A stretch of DNA of 58,859 nucleotides, taken from the NCBI GenBank assembly GCA_023144005.1, contig JAGLGN010000006.1, positions 212,440 to 271,298 of the forward strand, written 5' to 3'. The notes beneath the pieces are model-generated. The model searched no databases. It saw only the letters and a list, made by a program, of their open reading frames with translations, and was not told where the DNA came from. This document shows positions 24,877 through 34,001 of this stretch, one piece after another (positions within the stretch are counted from its first letter, which is position 1; every line of letters begins with the position of its first letter). The translations under genes were made by a program, and so were the position numbers. The stretch comes from a bacterium. GTDB lineage: Bacteria; AUK180.

Positions 24877-27855
24877 ATGAAAAGGTTTTTAGTGATATTT
24901 CTCACATTATTTCTCGTCATTTCTATATGTGCGATCGATGAAAAGGTTGGCGGAAAACCCTCGTGGGTTCAAAGCAGTGCGGTAGGTACAAGCACCGATC
25001 TGGCGAAATCGGTGGGGATAGATCCCGCCGGCAGTACGATATTATCATATTGCCCAGCTAAGATCGAAAAACTCGTCCGACCGGGTGATAGGACAAAAGT
25101 GGCTATTGCGGAATTGAAAACACGCAATGTCATTATCGACCTTGCCGGTTGTGAAGATGAGGGCATGCCCACCGTCCCCGGGGAGATCATTACTATGATG
25201 GTCGCCAAATATGTGCTCAATGAGGCTACAGAGCAATACTCCAGTTATTTCGGAGTGACCGCGATCGAGTGGGACGGGATATATCATGAGGAGCCGATAC
25301 TCGCTCAAAGGGCGAACGACATTATCTTCGTCGAGGTTCCCAAGCCATGGGCCACGGCGGAAAAGGCCGGCGCGGCGGTAGTGAACTGGAATAAGCCGGA
25401 ACTTGACCCGTTCGCACTACTGTATGGAAATCCTATCGCGGGTTATAACCTTTACTTTTCCGCAACCCCTAAACCCACTCCTCAGGACATGATCCTCATC
25501 AATGATGATGCGACCATTCCATTCGATGCGGTGTCCTACCAGGACCGCGAAGCCCGTACTGGGTATTATATGCTCACTATCGTCGGGCAGAAGGACGTGG
25601 AATTCGGGACATACAATGCCGGACCGGATAAATATCCGGGAGTTGCATTTTTCGATGATGACGACAACGGCATAGAAGATGACTTCTCTGAATTGGGCTG
25701 GAAGGATTCCGATGATATCTATATACCGGGCCATTCAGCGGTGTCAAACCTGTACAGAGACAATGGCGCTCCCCCTAAGGTCGAGGGACTTACACTTATT
25801 GATTCCAGTGAGAAGATATATCTGCAATGGTCCCCCAGTCCCGAACCTTCCGTTGCATATTACCGCATCGAAAAGAATTCCGGTTCCGGATTCATCTTCC
25901 GCGGGAATTCCCAGAATACGATATTTGTCGATGAGAGCGTAAAAGAGGGTGACGAATTTATCGTTGCTGCTGTATCTCCTATGGGAGTTACCGGAGAATT
26001 CTCCAATCCCGTGGTCGCAAAGCCCTTTGTAGGGATACAAGATCAGGGAAATTATGAAGCAAAAGAACTCCTGCTCTTTCCTGAATATTCAAAAAGCGGC
26101 AATGGATATATCACTTATTACCGCTACGACGCGCAGAAAGGACAGCACTGTATCTTTCTCAGCGACGGCAATGGCACTAAAACGGCGATCGTGAACGACA
26201 TACCGGTTTACTGGGCATCATCGCTTTCCTGGGGCAATGACAGTAAGATCATGTACTTCACCGCCATAGACGAAAAAGACCATACGCAGATCTACTGGAC
26301 GGAAGCGCAGTTCGGGGTTTTGAACAAATATAACCTGCTATGCGAGACCAAGGGAAATTGGACAGATCCGTGCTGGACAGATTCGCTTAATCTTGACAGC
26401 GAAAAACTGGCGATGTCTATCGACGGGGATATATGGATAATGGATCCCACCAAACCCCCGTTTATAAGCGGCACTCGAAATCTTATAGCATTGACCGATT
26501 TTTATGATCCCGACAATAACACCTATGGCGAAACAACAATGTGTTATCAGCCGAAATGGGCGCCCGATAATTCCGCGATCGCATTTATTGCAAGGTATAA
26601 GAAATCGCCCGAGGGCGTGGCGACAACAGATGTCTGGATAATAAAGAACGCTCCTCAGGTCATTTCCGATATATTCAATAAGATAAGGCCCCCTATTACA
26701 AGCATAGCTGATTCCCGTTTGGAATTCGCTACCGCTTCGCTAGCCCCTAACGGCTACGCCGGCATCTGGTGTCCGTCCTGGTCAAATGACGCTACGATGG
26801 TATCTTATTGCGTTGACAAAAATAATAGATTCGCAAATTACATCTTCTCTTCAAATTACGGAGCAGCCTTTGAGGTGCTTTCCCAATGTAATTTCGATGC
26901 CTATGTCTTTGAAAGGCAGATCGGCTACTGGCCGGCAGGTTTCCCCGCGATGGATGACCCGGCAAAAAGTGAGGGCTTTGTCACATGGGCACCTACAGGC
27001 GGAGATCAATTCCTCTATACAGACCTTGATTACGGTAAACAATTAATCAGTATCGACCAGTTCATTGACCCCAGTATTTACGGACAGAGCGGAAAATCCA
27101 AAATGGCAAGGGCGGTAGACGGCCTTGACACGATCGAGATCTCAGACCGTGACCTTACTTCGATAACGATACAAAAGAACGGTTTTGACGAATTCAAACA
27201 AGTAGGAATATACCCGGTAACGGCTGAGCTTGCAACGGCACCTTTCGGAAAAAGATCGATGGGCTCCACAAGAAAGTTCGTATTCGGCGGAGGAGAAGAG
27301 GCGTTGGATGATGTGAGGGTGAAGATACATTATACACGCTTCCAGGCCAAGGGCAGTAAAGAATATCAAATAGCCCCTTATCAGTACAATGAACAATTAA
27401 AGGCATGGACACCCATAAGCAATTATAAGATCATACCCGACGAGGATGGCGATCCGATGAACGATGAGATGGATGGTGGATATGTGGTCTTTGAGACCAA
27501 GGCACTTGGGTACATCGGAATTTTCTGTCAGGATGACGATGACGATGACAATGACGACGATCCTTTCGTAGAGAACAAAGATATGGACAATGTCAAGGTC
27601 GGGCCTAATCCCGCCGACGGGTCACATCCCGTTGTATTTTCCAATATCCCGAAAGATACCGTAATAAAGATATATTCTGTTTACGGCAATCTGATCGCTT
27701 CTTCGACTCAGAGCCGTTCATTGTCATGGGTTTCCGACCACTGGGAATGGGTAATACAGAATGATGATTTTAAAAGGATCGCCAGCGGGATATATTTCGC
27801 CACATTTGAATATAACGGAGAGACCGCGGCAAAGAAGGTCGCGATTATAAGATAG
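24877..27855 (+). CDS. Large secreted beta-propeller-like protein with T9SS-like C-terminal domain
   Basis: 992 aa. Signal peptide at residues 1-18 (KRFLVIFLTLFLVISICA). A fibronectin III-like segment covers ~300-390 (PPKVEGLTLIDSSEKIYLQW). Residues ~410-760 show repeated TolB/WD40-like blade motifs (SSLSWGNDSKIMYFT, CYQPKWAPDNSAIAFIA, CPSWSNDATMVSY). Asp-rich, probably calcium-binding, stretches occur at FDDDDNGIEDD, DEDGDPMND and DDDDDDNDDD. The last ~85 residues (VKVGPNPADG, IKIYSVYGNLI, GIYFATFEYNG, AAKKVAIIR) resemble type A sorting domains of T9SS cargo. It is therefore probably exported and attached to the cell surface. A near-perfect sigma-54 promoter lies upstream. A paralogue follows 24 bases downstream. 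Ligand unknown. Confidence 0.82.
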   Translation: MKRFLVIFLTLFLVISICAIDEKVGGKPSWVQSSAVGTSTDLAKSVGIDPAGSTILSYCPAKIEKLVRPGDRTKVAIAELKTRNVIIDLAGCEDEGMPTVPGEIITMMVAKYVLNEATEQYSSYFGVTAIEWDGIYHEEPILAQRANDIIFVEVPKPWATAEKAGAAVVNWNKPELDPFALLYGNPIAGYNLYFSATPKPTPQDMILINDDATIPFDAVSYQDREARTGYYMLTIVGQKDVEFGTYNAGPDKYPGVAFFDDDDNGIEDDFSELGWKDSDDIYIPGHSAVSNLYRDNGAPPKVEGLTLIDSSEKIYLQWSPSPEPSVAYYRIEKNSGSGFIFRGNSQNTIFVDESVKEGDEFIVAAVSPMGVTGEFSNPVVAKPFVGIQDQGNYEAKELLLFPEYSKSGNGYITYYRYDAQKGQHCIFLSDGNGTKTAIVNDIPVYWASSLSWGNDSKIMYFTAIDEKDHTQIYWTEAQFGVLNKYNLLCETKGNWTDPCWTDSLNLDSEKLAMSIDGDIWIMDPTKPPFISGTRNLIALTDFYDPDNNTYGETTMCYQPKWAPDNSAIAFIARYKKSPEGVATTDVWIIKNAPQVISDIFNKIRPPITSIADSRLEFATASLAPNGYAGIWCPSWSNDATMVSYCVDKNNRFANYIFSSNYGAAFEVLSQCNFDAYVFERQIGYWPAGFPAMDDPAKSEGFVTWAPTGGDQFLYTDLDYGKQLISIDQFIDPSIYGQSGKSKMARAVDGLDTIEISDRDLTSITIQKNGFDEFKQVGIYPVTAELATAPFGKRSMGSTRKFVFGGGEEALDDVRVKIHYTRFQAKGSKEYQIAPYQYNEQLKAWTPISNYKIIPDEDGDPMNDEMDGGYVVFETKALGYIGIFCQDDDDDDNDDDPFVENKDMDNVKVGPNPADGSHPVVFSNIPKDTVIKIYSVYGNLIASSTQSRSLSWVSDHWEWVIQNDDFKRIASGIYFATFEYNGETAAKKVAIIR

Positions 27856-27879
27856 TTCTCTCCTTTTTAGGAGGGGAAA

Positions 27880-30828
27880 ATGAAATACTTGAGATTGCTT
27901 GTTTTTCTTGCAGGTATTTTAGTGTTCTCAACAGTATTTGCTTCTGATGATGAAAGGTGGGGCTCTCAGAACTCATTTGTTCAAAGCACCGTCGTCGGTT
28001 CAAATTCTTCATTCAGCAATAAAAGCGTCGGCTTGGATCCTGCGGGCTGTTTCGGATATACATACTCCACCGTCCAGATGGCAGCCGTGGAACAGGGAGA
28101 AAGAGACGGGATAGCATTGGCGGTATTGGACTCGGGAACCTCCCTGACAATGGACCTGGCGCAATGCGAAGACCTTTATTTCCCGCTGGCCGGTGACACA
28201 ATGGTCTTTATGATCGCAAAATCAGAGATCGATGAATTCAGTGTATATCACGGATACTACGGATGTGCCCTTTATGTAAAAGACGCCGTCGCGCACAGCG
28301 GAGTGGAAGATCCCGAGATCGCGCCGGACATACGATTGTACCGGATCCCCGCGCCAAGCGCTACTACTGACGGAGAAAGCAATACCATTACCTGGGAACT
28401 TCCAGAAATTCAAGAAGATTCACTTGGAAATCCCATAGCCGGGTATAACATATTCTATACCGATGAAGTGGGTAATGTCCCGAGTAAAATAAATCTATCT
28501 ATGATCCCCTACGGGAACAACTTCTACAACGAGAGTTTCAGGGTCGGGTATTACGCCATAAGCCTGATCATGAAAAACGGTGCGCAGACGATGGAGATAC
28601 TCCCCGGACCGGACGGCGAGCCCGGGCTTGCCGGATTTGATGACAATAACAATACCTTTACGGACGAATCCGCAGAATTCGGATTTGGAGATGATATCTA
28701 TAAGATAGTACGCTCCAAATACTCCAATCTCTGCAATGATGCGGGACAAATCCCACCTGCGGTGGCAGACCTTGCGATCATTAATTCAGATTCACGCATC
28801 TACCTGACATGGAGCAAGTCCGCATGGGAGAATATCGCAAGATATGACATATTGAAGAACGGTACTTTCTATAAGAGCGTACAACACCCACTTTATTGCG
28901 ATGATACAGCAACACTTGGTGACGAATATGAGATTAAGGCGGTAACATCAGACGGCATCATGTCCCCCCCGGGAAATACTGTTGACGCCGCTCCGTTCGA
29001 CGGCGAGCTTGAGGATCTTGATTTTTCTTCACAGGAAGCTGTACTCTTTCCCGCCTGGTCCAAGGCGCCGTTGCCGGCTTTTGGCGAACATTGTATCGCT
29101 TATGCCGGGAACAGCGCGACCGCTTCCAATACCTATGCCTTATTTATGGCGGATATGTCCGGGAACACTTGGAAGCTATTTGACAGTTTACCGGTTTTCT
29201 GGGCATCTTCGATATGCTGGGGAGACGGGGACTCGCAGATATATTTCACATTGATCGACGAGGGACATGCCAAGATCGCATCACAGGAAGCCGATACAGC
29301 AAATACCAATTCATATACATTAATCACCCCTGGCTGGGGAAATTGGACCGATCCTGATTGGGCAGACAGCCTCAATCAGTATACTGCCGTACCCATGCTG
29401 GCCTTCTCCGTAGATTATGACATCTGGGCTTGTGATCCCGCACATCCGAATCTGAGTACCGGTGAAGGACTTTTCGCGCTGACAGATTTCAGCGGAGCGG
29501 ATTCTACATACGGAACAACCCATACCTGCTTCCAACCCAAATGGTCTCCCGATAACACAGAGGTCGCTTTTATCATCAGATCTCCCGGACCGGCGGGAAC
29601 AGTTGTTTACTCGGATATTTATATAATCAACAATGTGCAGACACTTATTCAGGACATAGAGGGAGGAGGCAACCCGATCTCTTCTACAATTCACCCTTTC
29701 ATGGAGAGAGTAACTTTTTCCAATTATCCCCTGAGAGACAGGCCCATATGGTGCCCGTCCTGGTCCAATGATTCCACGATGATCTCTTATTGTGTCGACA
29801 CTAACAATTCCTTCAATAATTACGAATTTGCCTCAGATCCGGGCCTTGTCATCAATATCCTTACAGGAGCTGATTTTGATGCCTGGGTTTGGGAAAGAGG
29901 TATTGGCGGATGGCCGGTGGGATATCCCGAGATGAACTCCGTTACGGCAAGCGAGGGATTTGTGTCATGGGCCCCGGCGGGGGGTGACAAATTCGTTTCC
30001 GCAGTGATAGATTTTTCTTTCGGCAGATCTCAGCTCAGACAATTCATCGACCCGTCAATTAAGGGAGAAACTGGCGGAGGGTCGAAGATGGCAATAGATA
30101 CTTCATCATTGAATTATGTTTCCTTCACGGACAGAGATATGACATCTCTCATCCTTTCTCAGGAATTGTACGATGCACACGGCTCCGCGGGAATATTCCC
30201 GATCGAAAGAGAGATCGAGAATACCGTAACGGGAAAGACTAATATCGGGGCATCCCGAAGGATACTTGTGGGAGGAGAAGGCCGTACTGCTGAAGAATTC
30301 CAAATAAAGATGCATTACACTCGATTTCAGGCAAGTGGATTTGCGGAATATACTCTTCAGCCATATAGATGGAGCGGCAGCTCTTGGGCCCCTGTAGACA
30401 ATTATAAGATTATTCCGGATGAGGACGGCGATTCGCTGAATGATTATGAGGATGGTGGCTTCGTTACTATCAATACGGACCTTCCCGGATATTACACTGT
30501 GCTTAAGGACGGGGATTGCCCGCATGGAGATTCCCCGTACGGGGAAGGGACGGACCTTGAAAACATCATCTCCGCTCCCAATCCTTCACGAAACGGCGAA
30601 ATCGTATATTTTCTCAACATCCCGAAGGAAACCACAATCAAGGTCTATAATCTTGGGGGTGAACTTATCGCCTCCTCTAAGAACAATAACTCCCTCAGCT
30701 GGGTAATCGATCATTGGGAATGGGTCGTCAAGAATGATGAGCTCAAGGAGATCTCTTCAGGGATCTACCTGGTAACCTTTGACTACAACGGGAGAACAGC
30801 CCGGAAAAAAGTGGCAATAATAAAATAA
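27880..30828 (+). CDS. Paralogous large secreted beta-propeller-like protein
   Basis: 982 aa, clearly a tandem duplicate of the preceding gene: same signal peptide, same order of domains and many shared phrases (VGLDPAG, NPIAGYNIFY, FQPKWSPDNTEVAFI, WCPSWSNDSTMISYCVD, NYKIIPDEDGD, SWVIDHWEWVV). The C terminus again has NPSRNGEIVYF, IKVYNLGGELI, GIYLVTFDYNG and KKVAIIK, the T9SS-like sorting pattern. It lacks the long poly-Asp linker of its neighbour. The gap is only 24 bases, with AGGAGGGG before the ATG, so the pair is presumably one transcript from the sigma-54 promoter. The divergence suggests different ligands or antigenic forms. Confidence 0.82.
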   Translation: MKYLRLLVFLAGILVFSTVFASDDERWGSQNSFVQSTVVGSNSSFSNKSVGLDPAGCFGYTYSTVQMAAVEQGERDGIALAVLDSGTSLTMDLAQCEDLYFPLAGDTMVFMIAKSEIDEFSVYHGYYGCALYVKDAVAHSGVEDPEIAPDIRLYRIPAPSATTDGESNTITWELPEIQEDSLGNPIAGYNIFYTDEVGNVPSKINLSMIPYGNNFYNESFRVGYYAISLIMKNGAQTMEILPGPDGEPGLAGFDDNNNTFTDESAEFGFGDDIYKIVRSKYSNLCNDAGQIPPAVADLAIINSDSRIYLTWSKSAWENIARYDILKNGTFYKSVQHPLYCDDTATLGDEYEIKAVTSDGIMSPPGNTVDAAPFDGELEDLDFSSQEAVLFPAWSKAPLPAFGEHCIAYAGNSATASNTYALFMADMSGNTWKLFDSLPVFWASSICWGDGDSQIYFTLIDEGHAKIASQEADTANTNSYTLITPGWGNWTDPDWADSLNQYTAVPMLAFSVDYDIWACDPAHPNLSTGEGLFALTDFSGADSTYGTTHTCFQPKWSPDNTEVAFIIRSPGPAGTVVYSDIYIINNVQTLIQDIEGGGNPISSTIHPFMERVTFSNYPLRDRPIWCPSWSNDSTMISYCVDTNNSFNNYEFASDPGLVINILTGADFDAWVWERGIGGWPVGYPEMNSVTASEGFVSWAPAGGDKFVSAVIDFSFGRSQLRQFIDPSIKGETGGGSKMAIDTSSLNYVSFTDRDMTSLILSQELYDAHGSAGIFPIEREIENTVTGKTNIGASRRILVGGEGRTAEEFQIKMHYTRFQASGFAEYTLQPYRWSGSSWAPVDNYKIIPDEDGDSLNDYEDGGFVTINTDLPGYYTVLKDGDCPHGDSPYGEGTDLENIISAPNPSRNGEIVYFLNIPKETTIKVYNLGGELIASSKNNNSLSWVIDHWEWVVKNDELKEISSGIYLVTFDYNGRTARKKVAIIK

Positions 30829-30863
30829 GGCTGTGCTTGCCAGATCTAGACAAAAGAGCTTCT

Positions 30864-31364
30864 TTACTCTATATCTATCATATAGCGTTCAGCCGCCTTT
30901 TTCATCAGAAAGAGCATCGCGACGGCAGTTATCGTGACAAATAATGTTCTCTGGTCCCAGACATTCAGCACAAGGCCCAATGCTGCTCCCGCAGCGGGAG
31001 CATGCTCCGCATTAAGCGTGGTCATCAGCAGCATAGCCATGCCAACCGCCAAGGCACAGAACAGAACCGTACATACATGTTCTGGAATAATTTCATGTAG
31101 TCTTGAGATCTGAGATATAAGGTCAAAGGCAATGCCGGTGACGATCCCTATCAAATATCCCCCGAAAAGACACCGGGCGCGTGCGGCATACGCCTTCGGT
31201 TTTGTGAACATAATGAATGCAGTGGCGCCAAGGGATGCTATGATGGCTGTGTCATCCTTAATATTTAGAAATAACAGTATGACAAAGACGGAAAATGCAG
31301 CAAGACTGCATTGAAAGATGTATCTCCAGATATTTTTTCTGAACTTCGGGTCTAATATCCTCAT
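30864..31364 (-). CDS. HPP family membrane protein
   Basis: 166 aa with four membrane helices. Diagnostic blocks are SLGATAFIMFTKPKAYAARA, GGYLIGI and EHAPAAGAALGL (the HPP family is named for a related His-Pro-Pro motif; here HAPAAG). Some family members take part in nitrite transport in chloroplasts and cyanobacteria; bacterial roles are mostly unknown. It starts at the ATG 31364-31362, five bases after a good -10, with no Shine-Dalgarno, so it is likely leaderless. Confidence 0.85.
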   Translation of the reverse strand: MRILDPKFRKNIWRYIFQCSLAAFSVFVILLFLNIKDDTAIIASLGATAFIMFTKPKAYAARARCLFGGYLIGIVTGIAFDLISQISRLHEIIPEHVCTVLFCALAVGMAMLLMTTLNAEHAPAAGAALGLVLNVWDQRTLFVTITAVAMLFLMKKAAERYMIDIE

Positions 31365-31369
31365 GCAAT

Positions 31370-31398
31370 AGTATAATAAAGTATAGCGGAAAAGACAA
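31370..31398 (-). promoter_or_regulatory. Sigma-70-type promoter for the HPP gene (leaderless)
   Basis: Minus strand: -35 TTGTCT (31398-31393), 17-base spacer, -10 TATACT (31375-31370), then ATTGC and the ATG. The -35 box directly adjoins the hairpin at 31401-31419. Confidence 0.6.
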
Positions 31399-31400
31399 GT

Positions 31401-31419
31401 CGGGGGCCTGCGGCCCCCG
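31401..31419 (-). terminator. Hairpin terminator after the outer-membrane barrel gene
   Basis: Perfect 8-bp GC-rich stem CGGGGGCC/GGCCCCCG around a TGC loop. On the minus strand it is followed by CTTGTCTTTT, on the plus strand by GTTTTAT. It lies 7 bases beyond the stop of the barrel gene and just upstream of the HPP promoter, so it insulates one from the other. Confidence 0.65.
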
Positions 31420-31426
31420 TTTTATA

Positions 31427-32896
31427 TTAGAACTTTATTTGAGTGTAAAGCTTGACCTGTTTTACTTCCGTTCCGAAAGAATCCCAGCTTCTGAAGTACT
31501 CGTAGACGACCTGAGTTGATTTGGCAACATCGATCGTTACATTTCCTTTTATCGTGGTATTTTCGATATCGTTGAAATCCAGGGATTCAGCGTTCAATTT
31601 CTCAAGCGTGAACTTCGCGCCGACACCATACCCTATAAGATTTTTAGTAAGGTTCGGGTTAAGCTCCAATTCGCCCTTAATTCTTGGAAAGATCTCGGGA
31701 TATGCAGTATCTACATAATCCTCATAGGCCAGGTTCACCCTTAATACATTATTGAGAATAAATATATTGACATCTCCAAAATATCCTGATACACGCTTGG
31801 GGTCTTCGATCTTCCGCAAAATAATGGGTTTCACGAACTCATACTGTGAATTGAAGATCGCGGGGATATAATCCTCCGGAATATTTCTGTAATCCAACTG
31901 ATACTGCAATCTGATCAGGCCGAGGTTCAGAACGCCCTTGACACCGTAGAGATGTGCCAGTTCTGTGGTGAATCTGTCGTCAGAGACCTTGTCATACCCT
32001 TCCTGTCTTGCGAAATCAGTGATCAGAACGACAAAATTGCCCAGAACGGGAAGTTCCGCATCTATCGAATATCCGGCAAGCCGCTTCTCAAGATCTTCCG
32101 TTTCTTCAAATAATTCGTTTATAAGATAGGTGTGTGTATCTGTTGAGTATGTTTTAAACTCAGTCCATCTCGCCTCAATATCATCCATAAGGGATATGTC
32201 AAAAAGCTCCTGTTTTATCGTATTGTCTATCTCTACTCCATTCTGTTCGTAGATATCAATATAGTACTCATAGCGTGTCAATTGATTTTCCTCTTCCTTT
32301 CTGTCAAGGATGATGGCTCTCTGGGATTCATAGGGGTCGATATCTTCCAGATATGATAACCCGATCGCCAGTCCCGATAACGGGCCCTTTTTAATAAATG
32401 GGGCCAAAGGACGCACAAAGGCTCTGCCGCCGCGGACCTTAAAGGAAGAAACATCATTCGTGATCGACTCGAAGCCAACATATTTGAAGTCCATGTCAAG
32501 TTGAGCACCAAGCCTTTTCAGGCCCTTCTCAATGGTGAACGGTGTGGCATTCTGATAATGGTTTAGAATGAAGCCGTGGCCCAAGAGGGAATCCTCCAGG
32601 ATGCCGAAACGGGCATATACCGGTTTAACTCCCTTATCTCCCCAGCTTACATATTTGATCATCGAAAGCAGATCATCGGTAGTATACGGGAACAAGCCTT
32701 CGTCATTCCATCTCAAGTACAGGTCAAGTCCTATTCCCATTTTGCCGAATCTCGCCTCCGGGTTCAACGCGAGAGAATAGTACATGATCCCGCCTATTTC
32801 TTCCATTCCTATGTTTCCGCCCATGGATAGGTCGTTTGCGAATGAGAATGAAGAGAATGCGAATAGCGCAATGATAAGAACAAGTAGCTTCTTCAT
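31427..32896 (-). CDS. Predicted outer-membrane beta-barrel protein
   Basis: 489 aa. Signal peptide KKLLVLIIALFAFSSFSFA ends near residue 20. The mature protein is made of alternating amphipathic strands with aromatic ends (for example GIGLDLYLRW, LNLGLIRLQYQLDY) and ends in KQVKLYTQIKF, the terminal-Phe signature of outer-membrane barrels. There is a charged helical insertion around residues 200-270. No named family is recognised. RBS AGGAGG precedes the ATG, and a sigma-54-type promoter lies 30 bases upstream on the same strand, placing it in the same putative regulon as the large secreted proteins and htrA. A terminator follows. Confidence 0.65.
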   Translation of the reverse strand: MKKLLVLIIALFAFSSFSFANDLSMGGNIGMEEIGGIMYYSLALNPEARFGKMGIGLDLYLRWNDEGLFPYTTDDLLSMIKYVSWGDKGVKPVYARFGILEDSLLGHGFILNHYQNATPFTIEKGLKRLGAQLDMDFKYVGFESITNDVSSFKVRGGRAFVRPLAPFIKKGPLSGLAIGLSYLEDIDPYESQRAIILDRKEEENQLTRYEYYIDIYEQNGVEIDNTIKQELFDISLMDDIEARWTEFKTYSTDTHTYLINELFEETEDLEKRLAGYSIDAELPVLGNFVVLITDFARQEGYDKVSDDRFTTELAHLYGVKGVLNLGLIRLQYQLDYRNIPEDYIPAIFNSQYEFVKPIILRKIEDPKRVSGYFGDVNIFILNNVLRVNLAYEDYVDTAYPEIFPRIKGELELNPNLTKNLIGYGVGAKFTLEKLNAESLDFNDIENTTIKGNVTIDVAKSTQVVYEYFRSWDSFGTEVKQVKLYTQIKF

Positions 32897-32925
32897 AATG
32901 ATACCTCCTGTTTTCCCCTATCTGC

Positions 32926-32941
32926 TGCAAAAATTATGCCT
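32926..32941 (-). promoter_or_regulatory. Sigma-54-type promoter for the outer-membrane barrel gene
   Basis: On the minus strand AGGCATAATTTTTGCA fits GG-N10-GC with GGCA and TTTGCA; the first base and the CACG part deviate from consensus. The predicted start of transcription is near 32915, followed by AGGAGG and the ATG at 32896. The spacing to the start codon is like that of the sites at 24830 and 54710. Confidence 0.65.
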
Positions 32942-33045
32942 TTGCGTAAATACTTTCACATAGGGAATTGTGTTATTTCAAAAAATGTTGGATTGTGGTA
33001 AAGTGTACATAATTGTAGTATTTTTTATCTTTTGCCATTGAAATC

Positions 33046-33074
33046 TTGAAGTTTTAGCGCTTTTATTATATAAT
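33046..33074 (+). promoter_or_regulatory. Sigma-70-type promoter for the small membrane protein and rib operon
   Basis: -35 TTGAAG (33046-33051), 17-base spacer, -10 TATAAT (33069-33074), then a leader with GGAGG at 33096-33100. It is divergent from the sigma-54-type site at 32926-32941. Confidence 0.7.
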
Positions 33075-33108
33075 GAGTAGTTATAAATAGAAGTTGGAGG
33101 TACCTGAT

Positions 33109-33375
33109 ATGGTAGGAATTATACTCTTTATAGTCTTTGGTGCGGTTACGGTTCTTAGTTTTGGATTATTCGGACTTTGGAATTTCCTTGATGAATTTAT
33201 TTGGCTTATAAAGGGCGCAGTACCTGTTGTCTCATTTTTTATTGCGATCATATCATTATTTATAGGGATCAATGATATCAGAGACGCCAGCGCCAGAAAG
33301 AGAGAGCTTGCTCTCGAAGAGGAGAAAGAGGAAGAGGTAAAGGAAGTAAAAGAGGAAACAGAGAAATCTGAATAG
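33109..33375 (+). CDS. Small membrane protein with acidic coiled tail
   Basis: 88 aa from the ATG at 33109, placed 8 bases after GGAGG. Two hydrophobic helices (about residues 1-20 and 38-56) are followed by a basic turn (RKREL) and a Glu/Lys-rich C-terminal tail likely to form a coiled coil. No family is recognised. It is 29 bases upstream of ribE and probably shares its transcript, but nothing in it suggests a role in riboflavin synthesis. Confidence 0.65.
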   Translation: MVGIILFIVFGAVTVLSFGLFGLWNFLDEFIWLIKGAVPVVSFFIAIISLFIGINDIRDASARKRELALEEEKEEEVKEVKEETEKSE

Positions 33376-33404
33376 CCTTTTTTCTACCTTTTTTCCCATT
33401 TATT

Positions 33405-34001
33405 ATGTTCACGGGCATCATTGAATTATTGTGTTATTTTAAGGACCTGTCAAAGAAAGGAGAGTTTTTTTCTCTTTCTGTCAGTTGTGATGGGCTGAAT
33501 GACCCAAAAACAGGCGAGTCCATCGCTATTAACGGAATTTGCCTGACGCTAAACTCTTTTTATGACAATATATACTCTTTTGACATTTCTGCCGAAACAT
33601 TAAAAAAAACCACAATAGGGACATTCAAAAGAGGAAGGGAAATGAATCTCGAAAGATCGTTGAGGCTAGGCGACCGCATAGGCGGCCATTTTGTATACGG
33701 GCACATTGATTGCCACGCGGTACTTTCAGGCAGATATACGAGGAGTTCTGAAGAGGTCTTCCGTTTCCATGTAAAGGAAACGCCGCAATACCTGATCCCA
33801 AAAGGTTCGATAAGCATTGACGGTATATCTCTCACTATATCATCTGTTATTTCTACGGGACTTTTTGAGGTCTCCGTGATACCCGAGACCGTCAGGCGGA
33901 CAAATCTGGGGAAATTGAAGATCAATGGTAGGGTCAATATCGAATTTGATATGATGGTTAAATACCTGGATGGAGTAAGTAAGAATGTTAGACAGCATTA
34001 A
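33405..34001 (+). CDS. ribE: Riboflavin synthase (alpha subunit)
   Basis: 198 aa, the normal length, with two lumazine-binding repeats. It begins MFTGIIE, the family hallmark. Repeat 1 has [13 protein letters not shown] and repeat 2 [26 protein letters not shown] lies between. It dismutates two 6,7-dimethyl-8-ribityllumazine molecules to riboflavin. The start of ribBA lies 17 bases inside its 3' end. No FMN riboswitch was found: the 29-base gap upstream is too short. Confidence 0.95.
   Translation: MFTGIIELLCYFKDLSKKGEFFSLSVSCDGLNDPKTGESIAINGICLTLNSFYDNIYSFDISAETLKKTTIGTFKRGREMNLERSLRLGDRIGGHFVYGHIDCHAVLSGRYTRSSEEVFRFHVKETPQYLIPKGSISIDGISLTISSVISTGLFEVSVIPETVRRTNLGKLKINGRVNIEFDMMVKYLDGVSKNVRQH

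Noticed and set aside
33376..33404. FMN riboswitch before ribE
   Set aside because: The gap is only 29 bases and the leader before 33109 shows none of the conserved RFN-element sequence.
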